Source: Cordilura impudica
Lineage: Eukaryota > Arthropoda > Insecta > Diptera > Scathophagidae
DNA length: 64,000 bases
Reading direction: 5' to 3'
Assembly (NCBI GenBank): GCA_963682025.1
Contig: OY821520.1
Span: 84,535,465-84,599,464, forward strand
A program made the translations under genes and the position numbers. Shown here one piece after another: positions 23,283-33,027 of the stretch. Each line of letters opens with the position of its first letter. The stretch's first letter is position 1. Below the pieces are notes generated by a model, which did not search any database, was not told where the DNA came from, and was given only the letters and a program-made list of their open reading frames with translations.

Positions 23283-23329
23283 CTTAATCGGACCGGTTTC
23301 TGGCATTTCAGCCTTCATCAGCGATTTAT
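23283..23329 (-). ncRNA. Minimal hammerhead-ribozyme-like motif
   Basis: On the minus strand all conserved hammerhead core blocks appear in order: CTGATGA (23321-23315), a short stem II (GGC...GCC with loop TGAAAT), GAAA (23300-23297), then a 3-bp self-complementary stem III (ACC/GGT) and the GTC cleavage triplet at 23293-23291. Stem I pairs AATCG (5' of CTGATGA) with CGATT (3' of the cleavage site), 5 bp. The very short stem III resembles hammerheads of Penelope-like retroelements and satellite DNAs, which act as dimers; ACCGGT is palindromic and would allow this. The closing pair of stem II next to the core is A-A rather than G-C, which would weaken activity. No Penelope coding sequence is visible nearby. 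Confidence 0.55.
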
Positions 23330-25316
23330 TGAACATTGTGATAATTGTTATGTTTTAATTGAATAGATTGTTTCTATATGAAAATTTTTTCTACTTAGGG
23401 CGGCCGTGAGGTTTTGAACCATGAACCTTCACACACACTCGTACTTGCACTTTTTGGTCAGCGCTTTAACACACTCACCTAAAGTCAGGCCTACGAGCAG
23501 TGTGGTTAGTTTCAGTTTTCGTACCATACAGCTTTACTTTGTATTAATTTCAAAAGATACAACTCTGTCCAAACAAACAATCGTTATTTTTGAATTTTGA
23601 ATATTTTTTGCATTTATACTTCTAATTTCACAAAAAAAATTCAAAAATTGCATTGCAAGGAATATTACCAGTTTCCAAACAACCAAAAAAAAATCAGTAA
23701 CATCTGATAAAAATTTCTCTTGTAATCAAGTAGACCGTAGGACAACAACAATAAGCAGACATTACAACAAATTATGCCTTACCTCTCTTAAGCAACAATT
23801 TATAAATTTATAATTTTAGAAACATTAAGCATTAAGGTATAAATCGTAAAAAAAAATAACAGAGCTTGTAAACCCTTCAGATGATGAAACGTAATGAATA
23901 ATTATACTATTCTTAACACACATGTTTTGGAAATTTTTTTTATTTTTTTTTTTTTTTCTTAAACTTTGAAACATTTAAAACATTTTAATCTTCCCGTATT
24001 ACCAGACTGCTACTCAATATTGCTCCCATAATTAAGGTTTCTAAATTATTCAATTAAAAGCAAATAAAAACAAAAACTCGAAACAAATACGAAATTTTGT
24101 ATTTAAGTGATAAGTAAAGAGGTCATAAGATTTTGTTAATGTTTACATTTATTTAACAGTAAGTAAGTATAGACTATCTGTCAAACTGACATATAAACTT
24201 CCATATTTTGTGTTGATATAAACATTGTATTTACTTATGTGTATATCTATTTATCGTTGAGTTGGGGCACCACTTAATGTGTTGTCTCTTTCTGCTAATA
24301 AGCTGATTACATTAGCGGCAACATTATTTAATTTGGTCAATTAGTAATGCTTTAGTTTTGAATAATCCATGTGAAGATTGTTTTTGTTTTTGTTTTGAAC
24401 TTCATTTGTTTCTATCACACACAGTCACTTACCCACCATATAATTGTAATTGGATTTAAGAAAGGGATTTTGTTTTGGTGAAAGCTTTCGAAAAGATTAA
24501 GTGGTTGGCCCTTTATTAAATTTCAAAATCGTTTTGTGGTTTTTGTGTGTTTTTTCTCTCTATCTTTCTTTTGTGGCAAAAGATTGTTTATAGGGATTTT
24601 TTTTTTAGTTATTTATTTAAGAGATTATAAAGATTAAATGGGAAATTTCGATTTTAGTTAATATGATTTTAAATGATTTTCGGCGCTTTAAATTTGTCTC
24701 ACAATTTATATGGCGTTCTTTATGTTCTTACGTTATTTATCAAACCATAAAGAGGTACCACCTCCAAGTATATGACCTAATAATTAATAACCATGTTATC
24801 GTCAGATTGTTTACAGTTTTTACTGTATTCTTTTTACACTCACACAAATAAATTCATGCCGAGATTAAGTTTATTCAAGTTAGTATTCAAGTTATTTCAT
24901 CAGAAGCTTTTAAAGATATACAAATATCCTGGACTTATTTGTATTTCCAATTAGTTATAGTAGTGATTCTAAAAAATCTTATTAATAATTGTGATGAAAG
25001 ACTTTAGAAATATTTAAACCCCATCAGAGTTAAGTAAGTGGTCTTTGGTGAAGCAGTTGTAGTCTAGAAGATGTCTCAGGTTCGAGTCCTAGTACAAGCA
25101 CACAATAAACTGTACAAATTACAATTTATTTTCGATTGACAATTGTTACACCTCTCTGCCGTTCATGTTACTACAATTTGCGATGAATATGACCCACAAC
25201 AGGTTCAATTGTTTAAAATTAGCACTTGTGAAATGTCTTCTTTAGAGAATAACATCATAAAAACTGGTTCCAAAAGTAACGACAAAGACCTTGTTTTTAG
25301 CAGGGTCATCGAAATA
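23330..25316. other. AT-rich interval with no recognised gene
   Basis: Several open frames of about 60 codons have no family resemblance. Weak tRNA-like boxes (an internal B-box-like GGTTCGAGTCC at 25079-25089, and GGTTCAAAACC on the minus strand near 23415-23425) are not part of a foldable tRNA as far as I can see. T runs occur near 23934-23956. Confidence 0.5.
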
Positions 25317-25683
25317 TCTATAATATTAATAGGCTAGGAGATTTCTTGTGACCGATGTTTTGTTCTACCGTTTTGTCCCGATCTTGACCAAACGTATATT
25401 ATTTAAAAGGTATTTCCTTTTAGCCGTTTTGCAAATTTATAGATTTTAAAATTTTTTCCTTTATTTTGAGTAATTTGCATTTAAAGTTGCTACTAACACA
25501 TACATAAAATTATACATATACTATGTGTGTTTTATTAAATTTATTAATGTGTTTGTTAATGAGTTTGTTATCTTCATTCACAATAATAATAAACCATAAA
25601 AGTGTTGGTTTGTGAATTGGCTTAGTTGAAAAATAAAGCTGCTTAGGAATTGCAATCCAATTTCGAGCGCTGCACTCTGCTAG
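25317..25683 (+). mobile_element. Non-autonomous Helitron, family A, copy 3
   Basis: It starts TCTATAATATTAATAGGC (preceded by A) and ends CTGCTAG followed by T; the subterminal hairpin region is slightly decayed (CCAATTTCGAGC). Length 367 bp, forward orientation. Confidence 0.87.
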
Positions 25684-26184
25684 TTTTAAATAAATGTTCC
25701 TGAAAACCTTATTTATTTCGCAATGTTCTTAAAAATGTTTAGGGTAAAAAAAGTCTTGAAGTATATTTTAAAGAAGAAAACAATTACGTCGAATTTAACA
25801 TCAGCATCGTTTATTTTGACGCTTTTAATAGTAAGGACTGCACACATAAAAATTGTAACATAAAAGATCGTTATATCTTTTAAATGAAAAAAACCGATTT
25901 CAATAAAAATTACAACTAATTGGGGGGAATATATTATCTTGCAAACTTTATTGTTTTGTATGAAAATTTCAAATCTTTAAGGAATACCTACGATAGGAAT
26001 AGAATAGTATTGTTGGCGACTTGCTTTGTGCTCTCCACCACTCTTTTTGCAAGAGTCCAATAACTTTGTATGGGCCTCAGTTCTGGGCAGTTGGGTGGAT
26101 TCGCATCCCTCCATACGAAATTCATATTATTTCCTTTGTACCGATATATGTAGATACCTCAAGCAAGCATTCGTTAAAGTACGA
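25684..26184. other. AT-rich interval without a recognised gene
   Basis: No gene or repeat is recognised. Two overlapping ~60-80 codon frames near 26021-26262 run into the hAT element and are not family-like. Confidence 0.45.
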
Positions 26185-26192
26185 ATCGGTAT

Positions 26193-26673
26193 CAGAGATC
26201 AGCAATTAATCGTTTTTTTGCTATTCATAGCCACTCAAGAAATTTTAAGTATAAATGAGTAGAGATCATTGAAATTCAACAACTCTGAGGTACTCATATA
26301 TATAAGTAGCAATAAATATGAATGCGACGTCGACATCATACTCATACTATCACAAACCTGTTTGATACATAAATCACGTCATTTTGATTTATAATTTTAA
26401 GTAAATACTTATATTACTTAAAATTGATTCATATGATTCATGTACAAATACATTAATATTTATACATGTACACATGAATATTTACCATAGTAATGCAACA
26501 AAGCAAATGCACAACCTTACAATGAGTATTTTAATGTTCGTATTCGAATCATTCTTATTTCACAACGTCTATATACATTGAGTGAAGAAGACTCTCAATC
26601 AACAACGTCGTAAATGCTGTTAAGTATGAGTATCATGAGTGGCTCAATTTTCAGTACACATTGCAGATCTCTA
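26193..26673. mobile_element. Non-autonomous hAT element (hobo-like ends)
   Basis: The left end is CAGAGATCAGCAAT and the right end, read inward, is TAGAGATCTGCAAT, differing at two positions in 14. An exact 8-bp direct repeat ATCGGTAT flanks it (26185-26192 and 26674-26681), the target duplication size of hAT elements. The CAGAGA-type terminus recalls hobo/Hermes. It is 481 bp with no transposase; interior words related to TACTCATA recur in both orientations. Confidence 0.82.
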
Positions 26674-26681
26674 ATCGGTAT

Positions 26682-27244
26682 TAATCGTACCCGTTGTCAC
26701 ATACGAACTCGTTTTTCTACAACTACTGTTACTATGTCTTAAATTATTCGGCGTCATTATCTCTAGTATCGGCTATGTATAAGCAATCGCCAAACAGGTA
26801 TATTTCACTGCTCTTAATTCAGCATTCAGACTTGTAGAAGAAATTAGCATATTCTCGATAGTCTTCTTGGAGTTTCGATCGGACACCTTCTGTTCTTTAT
26901 TCGATTTTAGTACTTCCTTCTTCCTCATTTTTTTAGGAAAGACTTTGAGCAATTATTTTTTTTGCCGCTTTGCCCAAAAAATTTTTGGATTTTTTTTATA
27001 AAATGTCAATATTTTTCTGTCACTTCCCATGCTTCTCTTAATATTAAGACGTTCGCTATCTAAATATTAATACGTGAAGGAAAATCTTTGTGACCGTTTT
27101 TATCAAAATCCGCGAACGGAGGAGTGTGAAATTTGGCATAGTTATAGTTCATATGGAGGAGAAGTGCAGAATGATAAAATTTATGTATAATATATGTTAC
27201 AAAAATATTAAATTAAATAAAATAAAATATTTTTAATTAATAAT
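26682..27244. other. AT-rich interval without a recognised gene
   Basis: No family-like frame is seen. A T run occurs around 26987-26996. Confidence 0.45.
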
Positions 27245-27420
27245 TGTATAAGAGCCTAAAGGTATGCTAATCAATTTTAGCCAATTCACAATTCATCGCC
27301 TGTGCATTTATTATTTAATCGAATTCCATTATAATTGTGTATCACACGCCCTGTGTTGAATTGTGAATTGGTAAAATTGATTAGCATACAGTTAGGCTCA
27401 TATAAAATTATTAATTATTA
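27245..27420. repeat. Short inverted repeat made of Helitron A interior sequence
   Basis: The arm TATGCTAATCAATTTTAGCC followed by AATTCACAATTCA (about 27262-27294) is repeated inverted at 27355-27408. The same words occur within Helitron A copies (12605-12645, 43425-43465) and at 51636-51665. The loop of about 60 bp carries the word TGTGTATCACACGCCCTGTG, which also occurs (inverted) beside the mariner-like insertion at 51665-51680. This is probably a palindromic Helitron derivative. Confidence 0.65.
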
Positions 27421-27581
27421 ACAAACCCATTTATGTATATACCTTCTGTGTTACCAACAAATATCTATAATGAAATATAATGCATTTTATTTAAATATTC
27501 ATAATTTTTATATATATATAGAGATTAAAAAGAAAAGATTGAAAGAAAAAATTTTTATGAAAAATCACAATTTGCTGATAA

Positions 27582-28385
27582 ACAAGTAAGAAAATTACAG
27601 TCGGTCTAGACCGACTATACGATACCCTATACCATGCGTTTAGAGACACTATCTCCTAGGTCAAACTAACTGGACAGAAAATAAGATAAACCAAATTTGA
27701 GTTGGCTTTTTATTAATTTTTTTGGCTACAGATATGAAAAACTAAATATCGGATGCTATATCTATATGGGCAATAGGCCTAAAATTGGACCGATACTGAT
27801 CATGTTTGGTAAAGTCTCTTGTGTTTTGCAAAAATATATACAAACAATATTTGAAAGTAATCAGTGCAATATTTTTGTTTTTTGATAGATTTAAGTGCAG
27901 ATCGGGAAGCCGCTCTACATGGGGCCTATGACTAAGAGTTTTCCAATAGGAATCATTTTTGGACTACTGATTAATGGATGTAATAAACACATACAAACCC
28001 AATTTGACTAAGATTTGTATGATAATTTAGATCTTATGGCAATATATGTCGATTTCATAGGGGTCATTTGTATGGGGGCTAGGTCTGAACATGGACCGAT
28101 TCTCACCAATTTCAATAGCGTTCATCCCATGGCCGATAAAAGATCAAATACCAAATTTCGTCAAAATATATTCATATTTGCGACCTGCAGTTTGATTACA
28201 AGCTTTACATGGACACACAGACGGACGGACGGACGGACGGACGGACATCGTTAAATCGAATCAGATAGTGATTCTGATTCGATCGGTATAATTAAAGATG
28301 GGTGTAGGTCAAATATTTTTGGTTGTTACAAACAGCAGCACAAAGTCATTATACCCAAACCACATAGTGGTATAGGGTATAAAAA
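27582..28385 (-). mobile_element. Helentron-associated-like (mini-me/DINE type) element, copy 1
   Basis: The element runs from the ACAAGTAAGAAAATT end with the 18-bp palindrome AGTCGGTCTAGACCGACT (27599-27616) to the GTGGTATAGGGTATAAAA end. It contains a GGAC tetranucleotide run (28216-28243), which is the GTCY core of dipteran mini-me elements. It is about 800 bp and non-coding; open frames within it are fortuitous, and one is shared with the other copies simply because the DNA is. Full copies lie at 35075-35841 and 39457-40244 in the opposite orientation. Confidence 0.75.
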
Positions 28386-28389
28386 GTAC

Positions 28390-28760
28390 GTGCTGTGTCC
28401 AATGTTATCAGAAAGTATCAGAAGCATTTAACTAATGATAGGAAACCTGGTTCGAAAGGAAAGGGCCACGTTATATATGTAAGACCAAGAAAATATCATA
28501 TTATTGAAAAGAGCTCCCAAAACATCCAGAACAAAAGTAGTCCGGTTAGCTCAGTGCTCGGACAGAGCACGGACATTGAAATCATATTTAAAAAAAAAAA
28601 ATAGTCCTGCTGCATAATGGCCGGCGAAACTTACGTATTGACAGGTTTTTGGCAGATTCCGGGTCAAAATTTGAATATTGCTATTGATCGAGGAAATGTT
28701 GGAGATAAGTTTAGGACCCAAAAGCAGACAAAATTTCCCCAAAAAAAAAAAAAAAAAAAA
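28390..28760 (+). pseudogene. Tc1-like DDE transposase fragments, internally deleted
   Basis: The N-terminal DNA-binding region appears as NVIRKYQKHLTNDRKPGS (about 28395-28460). After an insertion, the catalytic start appears as CCIMAGETYVLTGFWQIPGQ and DRGNVGDKFRTQKQTKFP (28608-28740), matching the insect Tc1-type block MDDETYV...LPGQEFY...GRGNV..KF. The first catalytic Asp (DDE) is replaced (MAGE), so it is dead. It ends in a long A run (28741-28763). Confidence 0.72.
28538..28603 (+). mobile_element. Tiny retroposed tRNA 5' half (SINE-like) with poly(A) and target duplication
   Basis: TAGCTCAGTGCTCGGACAGAGC is a standard tRNA D-arm with A box; it is followed by ACATTGAAATC, resembling an anticodon stem-loop. 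It stops before the variable region and ends in A-rich sequence (28588-28602). TAGTCC occurs directly before (about 28533-28538) and directly after (28603-28608) the insert. It sits inside the Tc1 transposase relic. The parental tRNA isotype is uncertain (Phe-like anticodon loop). Confidence 0.55.
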
Positions 28761-28763
28761 AAA

Positions 28764-29116
28764 TCATATTCAGCCCTATTACGAATATCCTCAAGGAATT
28801 TATTTCTTTTGTAAAATACTTTTTTCCACAAAAAACCCTCCAATTATAAATTCCGCGTGACAAAAAAAATTAATAAGTGGCATCATCGAATTTCAAAGTC
28901 AATTGTTTAGCTTATTGACAATTAAGTTTCTATTTTTGTTTTTTGTGTGTGCAAACGCAAATAAATGTATTTTAAAGAAAAATTAAATATAAAAATGTAT
29001 AACCTAGCTATGACGCGAGCACTTTTGGAAGAAATTGGTGTTGTAGAGTAACGCCAACGAAATAACCAAAGGATTGCTAGAAGACAATTACAAACTGAAT
29101 CTATGGCAAACAATGT
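28764..29116. other. AT-rich interval without a recognised gene
   Basis: Nothing recognisable lies between the Tc1 relic and the second Foldback-like element. Confidence 0.45.
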
Positions 29117-29125
29117 CTGAATTGG

Positions 29126-30641
29126 AGCTCTGTGAACTTGGCACCCGACTTTTAAAAATTGGGATTTTTGCGATTCTTACAGAATTTTGTATGTAGTTGA
29201 TTGTAGTAATAAATATTTCGTTTGTAGTTGCTTAAAAAAAAAGTTTTAGGACTTTGAAAAAAACCATCCATCGGATTTGAAGGCACTCAAATCTAATGGT
29301 TGATTCTTGTAGAGAATTGTTTGTAGTTGATTGTAGTGAAGGAATTTCCGTTTGTAGTTGATTGTAGTGAAGGAATTTCCGTTTGTAGTAGCAAGGAAAA
29401 AAGCTGTAGCCGATATATTTTTTTGAATTTTTTTTTTCAAAATTGTGTTCGTGCTCTATAATAATTTGTAGTTGTTTGTAGTGACTGCTAATTCGTTTGT
29501 AGTTTCGCGAAATCTAAGCGGATGTCAGAACACATCGAGATCTCGCTCGGAAATCATTTGTAGTCGATTGTAGTGACCGCTTATTCGTTTGTAGTTTCAC
29601 GAAAGCTAAGCGGAAGTCAGAATACATCGAGGTCTAGCTCGGCAATCATTTGTAGTTCATTGTAGTGAACGCTAATTCGTTTAAAGTTTGTCGAAAAGCA
29701 ACGACTCCTCAGAATACATTGAGATCTAGCTCGGAAATCGTTTGTAGTTGAATGTTGTTGTTGCTAATTCGTTTGTAGTTCCTCAAAAAGCAACCGGAAG
29801 TCTGAATACATCGAGATCTAGCTCGGAAATCATTTGTAGTTGATTGTAGTAAATAGAGAAATAGTAATTCATCCCAATACAATTTTTTCCAGTCGATTTT
29901 ATTTTAGAGATTTTTTTTGCAAATAAAAAAATTTCCTTCGACTGAGGTATCGGGGAGTTCAAAAATTTAATTTCCCAGCTCGGAGGCTTCGGCCTCGAAG
30001 ACTTAAAATGCCTCGATCGCCAAAAAATTCACCCAACCTGTTATACGAAACGTTGCAAGGGCTCTGTTTTGTTGACGACGAGGGCTTACTTTTGCCATAT
30101 ACCAACAAAATTTGCCAAACCGCTTCAGATATGTTCTTGAACAGTCCACCTGTTGAAAAAGGATCATATTTACCTTTACCTTAAAAGGAATGACAATGGG
30201 GCTTTCGGTAGAATTCACTACAATCGACTACAAATGTTTTCCGAGCGAGATATTGATGTATTCTGACTTCCGCTTAGTTTTCGCGAAACTACAAACGAAT
30301 AAGCGGTCACTACAACCAACTACAAATTGTTATAGAGCACGAACACAATTTTGAAAAAAAAAAATCAAAAAAATATATCGGCTATAACTTTTTTTTCCTT
30401 ACTACTACAAACGGAAATTCATTCACTACAATCAACTAAAGACGATTCTCTACAAGAATCAACCATTAGATTTGAGTGCCTTCAAATCTGGGGGATGGGT
30501 TTTTTTCAAAGTCCTATAACTTTTTTTTTAAGCAAATACAAACGAAATATTTATTACTTCAATCAACTACATACAAAATTCTGTAAAAATCGCAAAAAAA
30601 AATCCCGATCTTTCAAAGTCGGGTGCCAAGTTCACAGAGCT
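29126..30641. mobile_element. Foldback/MULE-like transposon FB-2 with 9-bp target duplication
   Basis: The ends read AGCTCTGTGAACTTGGCACC inward on both sides. An exact 9-bp direct repeat CTGAATTGG flanks the element (29117-29125 and 30642-30650). Arms of about 430 bp are inverted copies containing TTTGTAGTTGATTGTAGTGA words. The left arm is extended by four ~92-bp tandem units (starting near 29548, 29641, 29734 and 29826) with AGAATACATCGAGATCTAGC, while the right arm keeps one. The central ~340 bp is unique and holds a small open frame. Terminal sequence resembles FB-1 (14441-15343) at 16 of the first 23 positions. Confidence 0.9.
30008..30184 (+). CDS. Small open frame in the unique centre of FB-2 (58 codons), hypothetical
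   Basis: The frame begins MPRSPKNSPNLLYETLQG and ends VEKGSYLPLP with a stop at 30182-30184. Its composition (Leu, Pro, Asp, Cys) is unlike the AT-driven frames around it, and it lies exactly in the only non-repeated part of the element. I do not recognise the family. It could be a remnant of a transposase or of captured host sequence. The overlapping 71-codon minus-strand frame looks like its shadow. Confidence 0.35.
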   Translation: MPRSPKNSPNLLYETLQGLCFVDDEGLLLPYTNKICQTASDMFLNSPPVEKGSYLPLP

Positions 30642-30650
30642 CTGAATTGG

Positions 30651-32016
30651 CTATCGACGTACAAAAATAATAAAATATTTATTTTTTACTTAAATTTTGT
30701 TTTATCAAAATGCTACTTACAATTTTATGTAAACTCCCTCCCGTCTGTTTTGCAAGTGAAATTTTTTTAGGGAATAAACCAAATTCAAGTGGATTGAGAA
30801 TAACTATTTTTTTCTCATCGAATTTTTTTCCGAAGGAATTTTTATTCATAATAGGAGAAAAGGGAGAAGTGAGAAAATTTGGCGAAATTTTTTCTACAAT
30901 TGGGCTGATTATCTTCTTCTGATATTCCTCTTCTTGATAATATTCATCCTAACTCACATTTTAATATAAAAAAGTTAGTAAGTAATCCGGCATTTTACTA
31001 ACATTTTGAAATATTTCCTACTGTGTAATATTTAGTCATGCTTTATGAAGTCTGAAGTAGTAAAAAAAAAATGCCACACTTGAAGTTGTTTTGCAGTTTT
31101 ATTATTTTTCTCAATTTTATATATAAGTATATATCTCTTTTTTTTTTTTTTTTTTTTTGTGCCTGCAACCATCTGTCACTTACGCCCATAATAACATCAT
31201 AAAAAACCACAAAAATAAAACATTTTTTTAGATAAAATAAATGTTATAATTTTATTTTATATATAGAAAAACTCATAAAAAATCTAGAATGTAATAAAAA
31301 AAAATTACAAACTATGACGAATAACAGGTTAAATTAAAAAAAATAACGTTAGCAAAATAAACGGTTCCTTGTTCATACATACGAGTACGAATATAATCTG
31401 TCAACAGCTCTTTCAATATTAAATTCTAAACTAACGATGAAAACATCATTTAAAAGTCAGACTTTTTGAATATGTACGTAGTATTCTATGAATAAATCTT
31501 TATTTATACTCAAATACTGTTTTTTTTTTTTTTTTTTCTTTTTGCCTTAAGAAGCTTTATGTTAAATGTTAAAACGTCTACCTACTTAAATTTCCAATTT
31601 AGTTAGAAAACAGAAAAAAGCTGTTAAAAAAAAAAGAAATTATGACGTGATAGCGTTTAATTTTAAATATTTTCAAATTGAATTTACAACTCTGAATTAA
31701 GGTGGGAGAGCATTTGTGCAAGTTTCTAAATTGAGTGATTGGTGAACAGATTTTTTTTATACTTCTGAAGTGTTTTGTTATAGAAATAAAATAAAAATTA
31801 AAAAACGGAAAACTATCAGAAATGAAAGGGCTGTTCTCACAATCGGAGGACTTTCCTAAAGAAAAAATGAGATTAAGAGAGTTTCCTATGTAAAAATTTC
31901 ACAATTACAAGGGCTTTTTATAAGAGAATGATGCCATTTGAATGTAAATGGATTTCTATAGATATAAGGGCAAGAATCAACTAGAGTATTAAGTTTGCTC
32001 AGAGCTTGGCAGTCCT
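30651..32016. other. AT-rich interval without a recognised gene
   Basis: T runs lie at about 31138-31158 and 31520-31537. Open frames of 60-80 codons have no family resemblance. Confidence 0.5.
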
Positions 32017-32018
32017 TA

Positions 32019-33018
32019 AGAGGGCGGTGCCAGAACAAACCAACCTGACTCATAGATGGCGGCAGTAGTTTGAAAAGTGGCAAACTTATATAACATATGT
32101 TTTATGTTTCAAGGAGCCACATTGTTTAGTATTTTTCTTGAATTTGTAAGCATGGAAAATATCGCTCAACGTTATGTGATTTCAAACCTTCATTTGAAAG
32201 GTCTCAGTTCACCCGAACTAGATTCTACTCTGGGGCAGTCTACTTTTTCGTTTATGACTATAAAATATTGGGTGGCAGAGTTCAAACGAGCCAGTAAGAG
32301 CTGCCCAGAGCAACATCTGCCCAATTAAGATGACCCAGCCAGAAACGATTAAGAAAATCCACAAAATGATATTGGCTGATCGTCGGCTGATGGTGCGTGA
32401 GCTAGCTGTAATCAGGGGCATTTCAAAAATTGCTCTACATCACATATTGACCGTAAGGTGGGTGCAGCGATTGCTCACAATAGCGTCTTGAAGATTTTTC
32501 AATAAAGTGTTTGGCAATGTTTGACCGCAATAAAGCAGAGTTTTTTGCGTCGGTTTGTAACCATGGATGAGACATGGATCTATCTGAGACAAAGGAACAG
32601 TCAATACAGTGGACTGAAATGACAGAATCGTTTTCAAAGAAGGCGAAGACAGTTCCGTCTTCAGGCATGGTTATGGAATCTACTTTTTGTGATGCGCATG
32701 TACTAATTTTTATTAATTATCTTCAAAAGGGATAAATGAATCAATGGCGTGATGAAATTAGAGAAAACATTCCGCATTTAGGGAAAAATAGTGCTTTCAT
32801 CAATACAATGCACCAGTCCATACATCCATCATCCAAAATCCATTAATTAAAGTTAGAATTGCTTCATCATGCACGTTATTCGCAAAATTTTGCTCCTTCG
32901 GATTAAAACTTGAAAAAATGGCTCGGTGTATCTAGCGAAAAGGAGATTATGTTGAGAAATAAAGAAAATTGTTCCAGAATTTGTTGTGTCGGGTAGGTTT
33001 CTTGTAGGACCGCCCTCT
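32019..33018 (+). mobile_element. Mariner element, internally shortened, TA-flanked
   Basis: The left end AGAGGGCGGTGCCAGAACAA and the right end (read inward) AGAGGGCGGTCCTACAAGAA form inverted repeats of about 28 bp. TA flanks both sides (32017-32018 and 33019-33020). The total of 1000 bp is shorter than the ~1.3 kb typical of mariner. Confidence 0.85.
32152..32965 (+). pseudogene. Mariner transposase, decayed
   Basis: The N-terminus MENIAQRYVISNLHLKGLS and FSFMTIKYWVAEFKRASKS match the mariner HTH region. It continues in another frame as PETIKKIHKMILADRRLMVR and ELAVIRGISKIALHHIL. The first catalytic Asp survives in MDETWIYLR near 32561. The second is lost in the INTMHQSIHPSS region, where mariner normally has HDNARPH, and the third block is QNFAPSD at about 32881-32905. 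Stops and shifts make it non-functional. Confidence 0.83.
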
Positions 33019-33027
33019 TAGAATCTA

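Noticed and set aside
23405..23520. Minus-strand tRNA(Leu/Ser)-like sequence with GGTTCAAAACC and a D-arm-like GTGTTAAAGCGC
   Set aside because: The stems are mismatched and no acceptor stem closes; at best a very old tRNA-derived relic.
25036..25110. Possible tRNA or tRNA-derived SINE with a perfect B box GGTTCGAGTCC
   Set aside because: The T stem does not pair cleanly and I cannot fold acceptor and anticodon arms; a single 11-bp match is expected by chance in DNA of this length often enough to be unsafe.
27697..28254. Open frames of 62-79 codons with counterparts near 35188 and 39567
   Set aside because: The frames recur because they lie in copies of the same non-coding Helentron-like repeat; they end within the GTCC microsatellite and differ by frameshifts between copies.
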